From NCBI GenBank assembly GCA_039720395.1, contig CM077826.1:29632810-29696809 (forward strand): DNA of 64,000 bases. Direction: 5' to 3'. This stretch comes from Liquidambar formosana (Eukaryota; Streptophyta; Magnoliopsida; Saxifragales; Altingiaceae). This document shows positions 1-11,261 of the stretch, one piece after another (the first letter of the stretch is position 1; every line of letters starts with the position of its first letter). A program made the position numbers and the translations under genes. Below the pieces are notes generated by a model. It was given only the letters and a program-made list of their open reading frames with translations. It did no database searches and was not told where the DNA came from.

Positions 1-476
1 TACGTAGGCGCTCTTCGTGAGGTTCAAGTCCGCCCTAGGATACTAAGTATCCTAGGTTTCCTCTCCCCTCTTTCTTTTTTCTGTTTTTCTTTGATTTACT
101 TGATTATGTGGATGAATGAATGAATGATATGCATGCTGTCTTGTGATGATAATTGTTGATTTGTGTGTGATAAGACTTTGATTTAGCCCAATTAAATTAA
201 GAGACCGTTTAGGGCGATATGGGTGCCTATAGGCTTTTCCTAGAACCTTCCCATATCGTAACTTAGCCTCCGAATCCCCGATTTCTTTGGTTTCCAAAAG
301 ATCATTTGCCTTACCATTTTCAAATACGGAGTCAATCTTTTGTTTTCCTAAAACAAAACTGTTTTTTAGGGTTTTCCTTGTTTCCTTTAAAAAATAAGGT
401 GGCGACTCCCTTTTTCGTTTTCAAACAACCCGAGTCTTTTCGTCAATCCTCGTGGGCCCAATTTCCGGGGTCCACA
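1..476 (+). mobile_element. 3' end of a Tat-like gypsy LTR, cut by window edge
   Basis: Seen: the segment matches the last part of the gypsy LTRs ending at 26397 and 27981, with the same blocks in the same order: a TACGTAGGCGCTC block at the left edge, a hairpin at 34-56, a second stem-loop at 215-258 and the GGTGGCGACTCC block near 390-402. It ends in TCCACA at 476. Immediately after, a copia LTR resumes in mid-sequence with CTAGC, so this gypsy copy is inserted in the 3' LTR of copia A. The left end and its target duplication lie outside the window. It may be a solo LTR or the end of a full element. Confidence 0.8.
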
Positions 477-805
477 CTAGCTATCCTCCTATAAAGTCAA
501 CCTAACAAGTGCTAGTCTTATGGTTCATTACTGTCCATCATAGTGAACCTTCAATTAGGAATGCTTTAGGAGTTTAGTATAGAGATATATTTACAGTCTC
601 AAAATTACAACACTTTATAATTTCATATTCTCAACTCTAACTCCATGGACATATTATGTAAATATAAATGATGCATATAAACATAATAGAATAAGCCCTT
701 TTATTAAATCAATAATAAATGTGACAATATTAAATGAAGTAAAATGATTGTTCCTAATCCCTAAATAATCATCTCCATGATTGGCTCTAGGGCATAATCC
801 TAACA
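477..805 (-). repeat. Copia A 3' LTR, U3 remnant
   Basis: This is the first 329 bp of a copia LTR read on the minus strand (start TGTTAGGATTATGCCC at 805). It is homologous to the LTR starts at 11262, 51758 and 55413. The rest of the LTR lies left of the inserted gypsy LTR, outside the window. Confidence 0.85.
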
Positions 806-820
806 ATCTCCCACTTGCAC
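806..820 (-). promoter_or_regulatory. Polypurine tract of copia A
   Basis: On the minus strand AGTGCAAGTGGGAGAT directly precedes the LTR start. The same tract precedes the 3' LTRs of B (11247-11261), C (33943-33958) and, with one change, D (51742-51757). It should prime plus-strand DNA synthesis. Confidence 0.8.
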
Positions 821-3800
821 TAAAGCCAATCGACCAAGTATCTCATACGCATCTTCTCAAGATGTTGGTCTAATACATAACCCATTATGTCTTAAAGCTT
901 TGATTAGTAGGTCTACATTAACTCATGTAGTTAATATCTTCTATAATGAATACATGTTACCTCTTCCAATGATTCTCTAATCATTTGGAACTAATCGCCT
1001 GATATATTCGGATCTTTGATGAGACCGTGGTTTCTATGCTTAAGCTATAGGCCCATTGTTGTCACAAAACAAAATATGGGCAACTCAATGGCAGGAACAA
1101 CTCCAAGTTCTAAATGAACTTATAGATCCAAACAGTCTTATAGACAATGCGACAATTATTTCACCCTCAATAATGGAATTCACTGTATCCTATATATAGT
1201 TCTTCCATTAAGTATTTCACCAACTAAGGTGATCATAAAGTATACCCTTTTATGGATTAAATTTAAATCCATATACTCATTAACTATGAGTTATAATTTC
1301 CATATACAATCTAATATTCCAAATTTGGATTGACTGATAACTATTTGTAACAATTACAAAATAATAGATATCAGGTTCAGTACATAGTGTAGAATAAGGC
1401 TTCTTAACACTTTAAGAACCTTACTTGTGTTATCCTAGGGCACATGCCCTTGAATAATGAATTCTTATCTGAAGTAAATCAGATCTCTTTTAGAATTCTG
1501 CATGTTGAACTCCTTCAACATTTCAACTATGTTTAATGATTCAGAGATACTTAGTAATCTACATGATCTATCTTTATAGATCTTGTTGGATGCTTCTGCT
1601 AAATCTTTTATGAATTAATTTTTCTCTAAAAACCAAAACTTTACATTAGATAAAATTCATATATCATTCATAATGATTAGGATGCCATCTATACTTAGGA
1701 TAAAGAAAAATGATCGCACTCCCACTAACCTTTTATGTTACACCCCAAACCCAAAAGATTGGATTTGGCGACATGATTGTCACAAATCACAAAGGTTTAC
1801 GCCCCACAAAGGACAAACCACTTAACAAAATCAACCTATAATAAAGTTGTCTCCAATAGTCCATCCACAATAAAATTCAAGCTAAAGCATAACTAAAGTC
1901 TCAACAATTAATTGAAATAACTAGATAAATCCATATTCATAAAGGTAAATTGTCACCTCCAATAACCCACTACAACGTCCATTGAAATAATAAACTAATT
2001 CTTCTAACTACTAAAATAAAATTCCAACTATACTAGTTGATCAAGCCATCGACACCCTAGCTCTTCGTACGTGGAAGCCACTCACATCAAGCTATTCATC
2101 TATGGGGAAATATAAGGGGTGAGCATAACGCTCAGCAAGAAAACATTACACAATATATACAGGAAGAGGTCAAGCATATTCGCACGATTGATTTAAAAAA
2201 ACATGATTAACAAAACGATAAAGTTTTACAATAAATCATTTCTTTCAATTCGATAGGCATATAAACTTTTAGAAGTAATTCTCTTGCTTTCAATTCAATA
2301 AACAATGACACTGAAACACTTTTGATAACAATTCATTCGATAAATCACTTTAAAATCACTGATCGATAATACAAATCAATAAAACATTATTTTATACAAG
2401 TACTTCCTTTGGCTAGACTCACATTCAATAGGCGCCCATCATCGTAGGACTTTATACTACATCAGTACTGATGACCAACAGTATTAAAATCCCCTGCTGG
2501 CACGGACCAATTTTCCAACAGTATTAGAATCTCCTGCTGGGACGGACCAATAATCTAACCAGAGTTCACACTTATACAATAAACATTTGGCAAATATTTT
2601 TCACAAATAAAACAGATTCAAAACACGTATGTAAACAATTTCAATAAATGACTATTTTGCTTGACCCACAGTACATAAGAAATAAATACTTTGATAATAA
2701 AACAATTTTAAAAACAATTGTCCATAAATCATTGGCTCACAAAAGAGGAATAAAAATCAGATTTATTTTTATTTAATCAAAGAGGGTGATACAATGTGCA
2801 AGTTTCCTTACCTCAAGCCAAACCTTCAACAGTCCAAGCGATCAAACTCCTAACAATCCCAACATTACTCAGAACCTAAAATCAATAATATTATTTATCA
2901 ATAAATCATACTTAAGCTAAAAAGTCTCTCTAGCTAAGTGGTGCGTTAAGGGTTCAACGTCTAATTCTCATGGCCTTATAATGCTTACTATATTTAATAT
3001 AATTAATATATACACTAACGTGGCATTAAAATAGACTCGTGTTAAATTATAAATTGATAGGTTTAAAGCGAAGTTACCAGTCAATCCAAGAGAAGTTGAT
3101 TGTCAACAGATGTGAAGTTGACAGTCAGAATGTAGTAAAACAGCAGCAGATTTTTGTATTAACTTCCTATGCTACCCAAGGCAAAAGCAGAAGTTCACCC
3201 ACTGATTTTCCGTTAATATCAGTCCCTAAATCTGTGGGAGAGATGTTTGTGGAAGGATGTATGGTAGGGTTTGAGAAAATTTGTGGTGGTGGACATGGGA
3301 AGTGGTGAAAACCACCATTTTTTTGCCTTTCCTTGTCACCTAAACCCAAAGAAAGAGATTTTTCGTGGTTGGATGATCTTTTGCAGCAGTTATGGAGGGG
3401 TTTTTGAGTGGTGGTGATGATGGTTAAGTGGTTACAGAAGTGATAGAGATGGAGGATTGGATTAGAGAAGAAAATCTTGGAAACACAGTAAAGTTACCAG
3501 TTAACAGATGGTAAGTTACCTGTAAACAGATATGAAGTTGGCAGTCGATTCGTACAAAACAGCATCAGCTCTTTTCTTTTTCCTTCTCTCTTGCTTTCTT
3601 TTCTTTTTTTCTCTCCCTATATTGTTTTCAGTCAAAAGAATATAAATCCTCCCTAAAGGTTTCTTACATAGGGTGTAATTTAATCCTAACCTAATTAGAA
3701 TTACCTTCAAAGTTAGTGTTTGATTAGGATACGAAAACTATCACTCATTGATTAGAAAACAATCACCTTGTTTGGCTACAAAGTTGAACGTGTTCGAGAT

Positions 3801-5840
3801 TAATCCTAAATTAACTCATACGTCTAAATCTATCTAAAGGCAATCAACTTTATAGTTAATTAATTAAGCCTAAGAAAAATTTGGGGTTTTACATTTTATA
3901 CACTCATGGTCCATCTATACAATGAGAGAAATCAAACAATTTGATTACTTCAACTTTATAGATGTTCTAATTATGAGAACCTTGTAGTCTATTAATAGAC
4001 TTCTATAACTTACACACTTTTATGGTTTTTCACCATTTGATATAACATCTTTATATCCTTTTTGACATATCTCATATTCAAAATGTGTGTTTATAGATAA
4101 CAAGATCCAAATGGATTTTAGCATAACTATTATCAAATAAGTTTCTTTATAGACAAGTTTTTGCTTATGTTGAAAACATTCTTAAATAGCCCAACCTTCT
4201 AGGTCTCTTCCTAACCATATTGGATTTAATGACTCTTAGTCATTTCTCGAGTTGATGTCGAACATTGCCTAATCATAATCAATAGGATTATCTTGGTGAT
4301 CTCTATCACCAAAGAACAATTCTTTCACATCCTAATGGAGATACAATATCTCTCTTATGTTAAAGAAATATCCAATTTGATCTATGAAAAGACTGTAGTG
4401 TAATTAAAGGTTTTGCCTCAACAAGGGCAAGGGTTGGATCTTTGTTGGTTTGTGGCTTTACAAACAATTCTATAAATTCTATCTACTTTTGCATCTTTCT
4501 TGAATGAACTCTTTCTCAAGAAAATCTAGCAAACATCCTAATGGATAACTTTTGTTCATTAGGGTAATAGAAATACTATCCCAACCACTCTTGGGGTATA
4601 CCACAATTCAACACTTACTTGACCTTATTTCCAGATTGTCTACATTATGTCTTTAGACATATACAACACAATCTCAATCCTTAACTTCTTTAAGTTGGGT
4701 TTCATCCCATATCATATATGATATAATATGTTTGGAACAAAACTGGAGTGAACCTTAAATGATCAATATGTAGCATTTTAAGGTATATCATAGATGGATA
4801 CATTAGTAAAACTCATCATGGATCAAACTATATCTCAATAGGGTTCAATTCGTTCTCTTAGATTCACTATTGAGCTATGATATTCTAATAGGAGTATACT
4901 GCAATTGAATGCATGCTCAATAAATGACTATATACATCACAATGTATTATTCAAATCATAAATGTAACTCTTTCACTTCACTAAGTAAAAGATGGGTTTG
5001 GTCATCTTATAACCAAGTCATAATTGTTACATTTAAATGAGAGTCTCTACATCTCTTGTATTCTTAGAATACGTTGCGTTCGCTCTAATTAGTCATTTAA
5101 ATTCAGAAATCAAATTTCTAGAATGTCTTAAATGACCTAGTTAAGAAATAAGTTCCAAAATTAATCTAGCAACTCTTGCTCTATTAAATTTTAAAGGTAA
5201 CTTATTATCAACTTAACTTTCTACTTCCATTTAGATTACTCTAGAATCCAAAAACTAAGAAGCAGAACTAACCAACAATTTAGTTTAGAGCATGAACCAA
5301 AACTTTAAAAGTTTGGTTCTTTTAGAAAACTGATACTTTATCAAGTTCCCTTTACAATACCTTTTGTTTACTACAAAATAATTATATTTCTTTGTCTTTG
5401 ACTTTTCAAGACTTGCTTCCCTCTATGCTTCCATTTTAAATCACATCTAACTTCTCAAGCTATTCTATGTGATTAATCATTTTCAAATAAACAGCCTTTA
5501 TTACATCCTAGTCCAGAAGAAGTCCTTTATAAGTACTATACTTTATAGTATTATTTTACTCACCATACAACCTTTGTATGTGATGCAGGACATTAAAGGC
5601 ACTTGCATTGACTAATTTTGCTTCTGACGCTCATTAGTCATTAATACTATCATATAACATGGCAACAAAATGCCAATTGTGCATAGTGTCTTTTTCTTCT
5701 TAGGATGTTTTATGGAGGGCCTTTAAGGAAAGGCCTTATAGCATATAAACAATCTTTTGAAATTGAGAACAATTCTCAATTTCCTAAGTCAATTAAAGAA
5801 ATCGGGTTTAGTCAAACTATCAATATCCTATATATTAGGT
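821..5840 (-). pseudogene. Copia A gag-pol relic
   Basis: I assign this by alignment by eye with siblings B, C and D rather than from an open frame. 821-1730 corresponds to RNase H and the last part of RT. 3899-5400 corresponds to the RT start and integrase. About 5400-5840 is a heavily decayed gag: a stretch near 5440-5490 matches the antisense of the gag segment around 49210-49250. The junction at 1730/3899 is the point where copies B, C and D show their common RT deletion, and here it was also the target of a later insertion. No catalytic motif can be read through. Gag is clearly shorter than in C and D, so this copy cannot encode a working protein. Confidence 0.6.
1736..3893. mobile_element. 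2.16-kb TG..CA element, probable solo LTR
   Basis: Seen: starts TGTTACACCCC, ends GGGGTTTTACA, and is flanked by the 5-bp direct repeat TTTTA (1731-1735, 3894-3898). Copia B shows the uninterrupted site (one TTTTA near 10337), which confirms the boundaries. The two ends are imperfect inverted repeats (TGTTACACCCCAAA / TGTAAAACCCCAAA). Inside are a 44-bp tandem duplication around 2475-2560 and scattered AAGTTACCAGT-like motifs (3070, 3114, 3490, 3510, 3533). I recognise no coding domain. Size, TG..CA ends and the 5-bp duplication fit a solo LTR of a third retrotransposon family. Orientation is undetermined. Confidence 0.75.
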
Positions 5841-5879
5841 AATAGGGGTTTTGGGGTGAGTAATTAGGTAATCTACATA

Positions 5880-8800
5880 AACAGAGAATTATATTTCATT
5901 TTTATCCATTATGATTGGGTCTTTAATCATATGGTACCTCCCACTATTTTATCAAATCCCATACACCCTCTAATGGAATTTGGGAATCTCATTCCTTAAT
6001 GGGGATTGGGGTCCCACTGTGACCTAGAAGCCTCACATGTTAGTTTCTTGACTTCTAAACCACAATAAGAAGATAACTCTTTGTCTATTGCTTCATAAGC
6101 AAGTTCCAATCATTTTGCCTCTAGGGAACATACACCTCACATGTTAGTTTCTTGGAATACTTCCCTAGTTAAGTTAAACCCATCATTCACACAGGTATGT
6201 TTCGCCAAATATATACCTCACATGTTAGTTTCTTGATATATACCAGTTTAGGCACTCCATGATATCTCATATGTGATAGTTTCAAGTAATGTCTTTAACA
6301 TGGGTAGCTTCTACATGTCTGCAGCCAGGTACCCACATTAAGGGACGTTAGATGATCCTATAATGATGGAAGGCAATGAAGAATTCATTCCCCAATGACT
6401 TCTCCATTTTCAACTTAATATTAAATAAGAGGGGTCTTAAAAGGTCTCATCAAATTAACATGCATCCTATGTATCAAAATTTAAACATATAAATTATGCT
6501 ATTTATAATCATACATCTCATGCTATTATATATCATATATCGCATGCTATTATGTATCAACATATATAAAGTACCATATTTTGATATTAGTCCCTAAGTG
6601 AATAGGTAACATATACCAAACTATGGTATTGGAGCTAATACAATTATCTCATAAATTAAAGCTCCCACTATGATGATAATGGACTTTAAGAAGATTCAAT
6701 CCAAGCCAATTGATTGAATTCAAGGTCTATGGTAGGTGTAGGTGATCGTAAAACATTCAATGGAAAACATGCATGCATTCTTGAAAGTCTTCTCTAAGCT
6801 TTCAAGTCCTCCAATTCCTCCATGGGCTTGATGGTCTCCACCATTGGCTTGTTGGGCTCCACCATGTTCTTTTGAGTCCACCATGCTCTTTTGAGTCCAC
6901 CATGCCCCTTAGTGCGCTCTCGATTACATAACAATTTACATAATTTAAAGAAAGGGATACATAAGGGGAATGTGGGGTACATAAGAGAATGATAGAGAGA
7001 GTGAGGGAGAAAAAGGTGGCATGCAAGCCCCAATTAAAAATTACATCACCATAAATAAATTACAATCCATTGAGAAATATTTCACAAAACACAAGACGGC
7101 CAATCACAATTGGTTTAAGGGGGCTTAGTCCATAATCATCATTCATACACAATTATACAATCATATTGCATAAATAAAAGTACTGTAAGCAATTAAAACA
7201 TATGGGCATTATGGTAACTCTATTAATTGGACTTTATTAATCTCATTAGTGCTTCCTAATCTCATTAGGGGACCTCAAATTATCATTTCCATAATTAAAA
7301 TAATGAAAACAGTAATGTTTTATTAATTTCTAAAATTAGAATTTCCCAAAACCTAATTTAGAAATCAATTATTGAATTAAAACTCCTTTTAATCAATAAT
7401 TTTCAAAAAATTATTTTAATCTATTCTAGTATGATTTTACTCTTTAAAACATTGTATTTTGATCAATCATATTAATCAAAATGACTAGAATAATTAAAAC
7501 AACTAAATAAAACAAAAATAAATGGCATTTATTAATTTCTCAAATTAGAATTTCTAAAACCCTAATTTAGAAATCAATTATTGAATTAAAACTCCTTTTA
7601 ATATTTGATTTCCCAAAATTATTTTAATCTATCCTAATATGTTTTAACTCTTTAAAACATCTAATTTTGATCAATCATATTAATCAAAATTATTAGAATA
7701 ATTAAAACAATTAAATAATACTAACTAGTTTCTCAAACTATAGTATTAGGAATTAACTTAAATAAATAAAACAATTTTATTTAAATAAAAATTCCAGAAA
7801 ATAAATTTATTCCAAAATTGCTTTAAACAATTTAAAACATCATAAAATTAATCAATATTAATTATATAATTAATTTCAGAATTAATTTAATTGGGGAGAA
7901 ATCAAATTTTAAATTGTATTAGGGTTAGGGTTTCATAAACTTAAACCCTAATGCATTTAATTAGAACTGGGTTCACTAATGACCAAGGCTGGTCATTAAT
8001 GTCATAATTAGAACCCTAATAGGACACATTAATTAGGGTAATTAGGGTTTCTAAAACCCTAGTGCACATAGGATTAGGGTTTCCTAAGAAAACCCTAATT
8101 TCCGAAAATAGAAGGAGGCTGCCATGGAGCTTCCATGGCTGCCACGATCCACCCATGGCTGCTGTCAGCCTATGCCAGGCCTTGGGGCACTCTCCTACAT
8201 CTGGGACAATCATCACAGAGGTGGTGATTAAGGGCCAAGAGCCCTAGGTCGAATTTGGGAGGGGTTTCCATAAACCCTAGCTGCTGCCTGCTGAAGAAGA
8301 TGAAGCTTCAAAGAAGCTTTCATGGCTGCCACGATCCAACCATGGCTGCCCAAGCTTTGGCAGCCCTAAAATCATATCCCTATATGATTTTCAACCCCCA
8401 TAGGTGAGATTTCATTGATCAAATCAAGCCCAAATAGCTTGCATAATTCCATTTTCATCGATTATCAAAAATTCTGCAGAAAAAGATTAAGGAACAGAAT
8501 GGGTTCTAAAACCCAGGCTGCTGCTACCATGAGTGCTCGAAACCTCTTGGGTTTCATTCCCTAGTGTCCCATGATTCTAATGGAGGTGGTTTCATGCCTT
8601 GCCTTGCTCCTATGAAGAAGATACAAGCCAATAACCATGGCTGTATCATGCTGCCCAGAAAACTGCTTTGCTGGAAAATTATAAAACTCAAACTTTTGAT
8701 TGTTTTTAATTCAAAACTCATACTTACATCAAAGATAATCATATATACAATATATATATATATATATTAAATCTATGATCATTCATAATGATTTTGATGG

Positions 8801-9345
8801 AAGAGAATGAACAAAAAACCAGAAAACTAACCTGGGTTTTTCAAGAACCCAGATTCGGCTTCTTTAAAGAACTTCAAACTTAATTTTCTTTTAAATTCGA
8901 TTTTTAAATGTATCAAATACATATGGTAATTATATATACAGTATATATAATTGTATATAATCATAATATGATTAATATAAATCAAATTAATATAAGAAGA
9001 AGATGAAGAACAGCCTAGAGTTCCATTCCCACATAAAACTATCTTTCCAGACAGCTTGTAGTAAAAAATTCATAACTTTTTCTACAGAACTCAGACCGAT
9101 GAACCGTTTATTGGGTTTGAAAGCTGATTCAAAGAGCGTTCTAACCATATATGGCACGAAAATTTTCGAGAAGAAATAAGATTTCGGCATGCAAAACAAG
9201 ATGACGGTTTTTCATGACTATCATGAAAACTGTTCATAACAGTTTTATAAAACCCTAGTTTTCTTAAAACTAATTAGAACACCACTGTCCAATTAATTGT
9301 ACCATAAATACCAGCCCATGTGATGTTTGTATAAAGCACCATCAT
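5880..9345 (-). other. Copia A long leader (5' UTR)
   Basis: No long open frame. Next to gag (5880-6300) lie four copies of a hairpin motif (6023-6058, 6121-6168, 6207-6244, 6257-6290). 6780-7020 contains GC-richer repeats of TGGTGGACCC type. 7200-7900 is AT-rich. 7976-8100 carries AATGACC/GGTCATT inverted arms and AGGGTTT motifs. 8100-8350 has repeats of GGCTGCCATGG type. The region ends at the primer-binding site. D and C carry the same modules in the same order. Confidence 0.7.
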
Positions 9346-9359
9346 GGCTTTGATACCAC
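9346..9359 (-). promoter_or_regulatory. Primer-binding site of copia A (tRNA-Met type)
   Basis: On the minus strand the bases directly after the LTR end read GTGGTATCAAAGCC. This is the usual initiator-tRNA-Met complement of plant copia elements with one change relative to the intact version at 41292-41305. Confidence 0.85.
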
Positions 9360-10261
9360 TGTGAGGAATTGAACTAGAAGGACAAATAGAATGCGGAATA
9401 ACTTGAATAACAAAAATTTCCTATCAATTCCATGCAGCCCATGAATCTGATTGTGGTTTATGCAAAACAATAAAACCCTAATTACAAAGAGAGGGTTTAG
9501 AACTTATAGTTGATTATGTCTTCTCATTTTTGCTCCAAGCTTCGAATCCGGATAGCAGCGTACGAGCAGCCCAAGTGTGTTGCCTCCAACGGTATCCACA
9601 CCTGGCTAGAGTTTCAAGTCCTTTCCTTTTTTCCCTTGTGGTTGCTAGAGTAGGAGAAGAGAGGAGAAAGAGAGAGAGAGAGAGTCCCTTGTGATTTTCG
9701 ACCAACACTTGGGAGTGATCAAGTGATGATGTCATCAAATCATAGGAGGCTTTATAAAGCCTCCACTAGGGCCGGCCAAAAGGGGGGACTTCAAACCCTA
9801 ATAGGTTTTGTGTAATTACTCCTAATTACACAATAACCCCTCTAGTTTGTATCTCATACAACCTAGCCCCTTAAGAACTATTCTTTTATTCACTTATGCC
9901 CTTTCTTTCATAGACCTTAAAACTCTTCTTGCATAATCAGTGTGTGACCCATTGGGTTCACATCATCAAGTAGTAGGAATAGCACGAGGTGTGCACAATG
10001 GAACTTTTTCCATTTAGGGTCTAATTGGAACTCCTTCCAATTCCCTAATTAATTATAACTCACTTATATCAATTAGGGCTTCTACTAACCATGAATAACA
10101 CCTAGCATATGGTTCATGGTGTTGTCCTTAATGAGGTGAATAAGTATCTAACAAAGAACCCTTCTGTTATAGTTTATAGGTTACAATTGCATCATTCCTT
10201 CAACACAATGTCTCCAATTAAACTAATAGGACATGGAAGTGTGTCAAGTCCCTAGTTTAAT
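9360..10261 (-). repeat. Copia A 5' LTR, truncated
   Basis: This is the R/U5 end and part of U3 of a copia LTR on the minus strand, ending (as read on that strand) in CCTCACA at 9360. It contains a perfect 20-bp palindrome, GGAGGCTTTATAAAGCCTCC, at 9745-9764 centred on the TATA box. It breaks off at 10261 within U3, where plus-strand pol sequence of copia B starts without a gap. Confidence 0.8.
9745..9764 (-). promoter_or_regulatory. Palindromic TATA box of copia A LTR
   Basis: GGAGGCTTTATAAAGCCTCC is its own reverse complement. Equivalent palindromes with other arms occur at 32644-32661, 40906-40923, 53034-53051 and 53430-53447. Confidence 0.7.
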
Positions 10262-11245
10262 ATAGAACATCTATAAAGTTGAAGTAATCAAATTGTTTGA
10301 TTTCTCTCATTGTATAGATGGACCATGAGTGTATAAAAGGTTAGTGGGAGTGCGATTGTTTTTCTTTATCCTATCAATAAGATGACGTCCTAATCATTAT
10401 GAATGATATATAAATGTTATCTAATGTGAAGTTTTAGTTTTTGAGAAAAACTTCTTCATGAAAGATTTGGTAGAAGCATCCAACAAGATCTATAGAGATA
10501 GATCATATAGATTGATAAGTATCTCCAAGTCATTAAACATAGTTGAAATGTTGAAGAAGTTCAACATGGAGAATTCTAAGGGAGGTCTGATTTACTTCAG
10601 ATAAGAATTCATTATTCAAGGGCATGTGTCCTAGGATAACACAAGTAAGGTTCTTAAAGTGTTAAGAAGCCTTATTCTACACTATGTATTGAACTTGATA
10701 TCTATTATGTTGTAATTGTTACAAATAGTTATCAGTCAATTCAAATTTGGAATATTGGATTGTATATGGAAATTGTAAACTCATAGTAGATGGGTATATG
10801 GATTTGGATATAATCCATATGGGTTATATTTTATATTCACTTTAGTTGGTGAAATACTTAGTAGAAGAACTGTATGAAAGATACAGTGGATTCCATTATT
10901 AAGGGTGAATTAATTGTCGTATTGTCTAGGAGACTGTTTGGATCTATAAGTTCATTTAGAACTTGGAGTTGTTCCTTCCATTGAGTTGCCCACACCTTGT
11001 TTTGTGACAATAATGGGTCTATATCTCAAGTATAGGAATCACGGTCTCATCAAAAGTCCAAACACATAGAGCGCCAATTCCAAGTGATTAGAGGAATCAT
11101 TGGAAGAGGTAATAGAAACATTACAGAAGATATTATCTACATAAGTTTTTGTAGACCTACTGACTAAAGCTTTAAAACATAATTGGTTATGTCTAAGACC
11201 AACATCTTGAGAAGATAGGTATGCGATACATGGTCAATTAGCTTT
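10262..11245 (+). pseudogene. Copia B RT/RNase H relic
   Basis: Seen: the segment carries the RT fusion point (ATGAGTGTATAAAAGG followed by GTTAGTGGGAGTGCG near 10325-10355), the conserved RT stretch with AAAGATTTGG (about 10460), and a shortened RNase H (10860-11170) in which the block with the catalytic glutamate is absent. Frameshifts and stops interrupt all frames. The two deletions lie at the same places as in copies C and D, so they are older than this insertion. It cannot make active enzyme. Confidence 0.65.
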
Positions 11246-11261
11246 AGTGCAAGTGGGAGAT

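Larger units (their letters stand above)
477..10261 (-). mobile_element. Copia element A, minus strand, decayed and nested
   Basis: Seen: on the minus strand the order is 5' LTR piece (9360-10261), primer-binding site (9346-9359), a leader of about 3.5 kb, decayed gag-pol, polypurine tract (806-820) and 3' LTR remnant (477-805). The 3' LTR is split by the gypsy LTR at 1-476. The 5' LTR stops at 10261, about 900 of 1650 bp in, where plus-strand copia B begins. Pol is split by a TG..CA element at 1736-3893. No open frame longer than about 80 codons survives in gag or pol. The family belongs to Ty1/copia because its siblings C and D carry a copia gag, a copia integrase and the order integrase before RT. 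Confidence 0.85.

Noticed and set aside
52..297. 81-codon minus-strand frame
   Set aside because: Lies in the gypsy U5 leader. A related frame in LTR2 (26185-26511) shows it only reflects conserved DNA structure.
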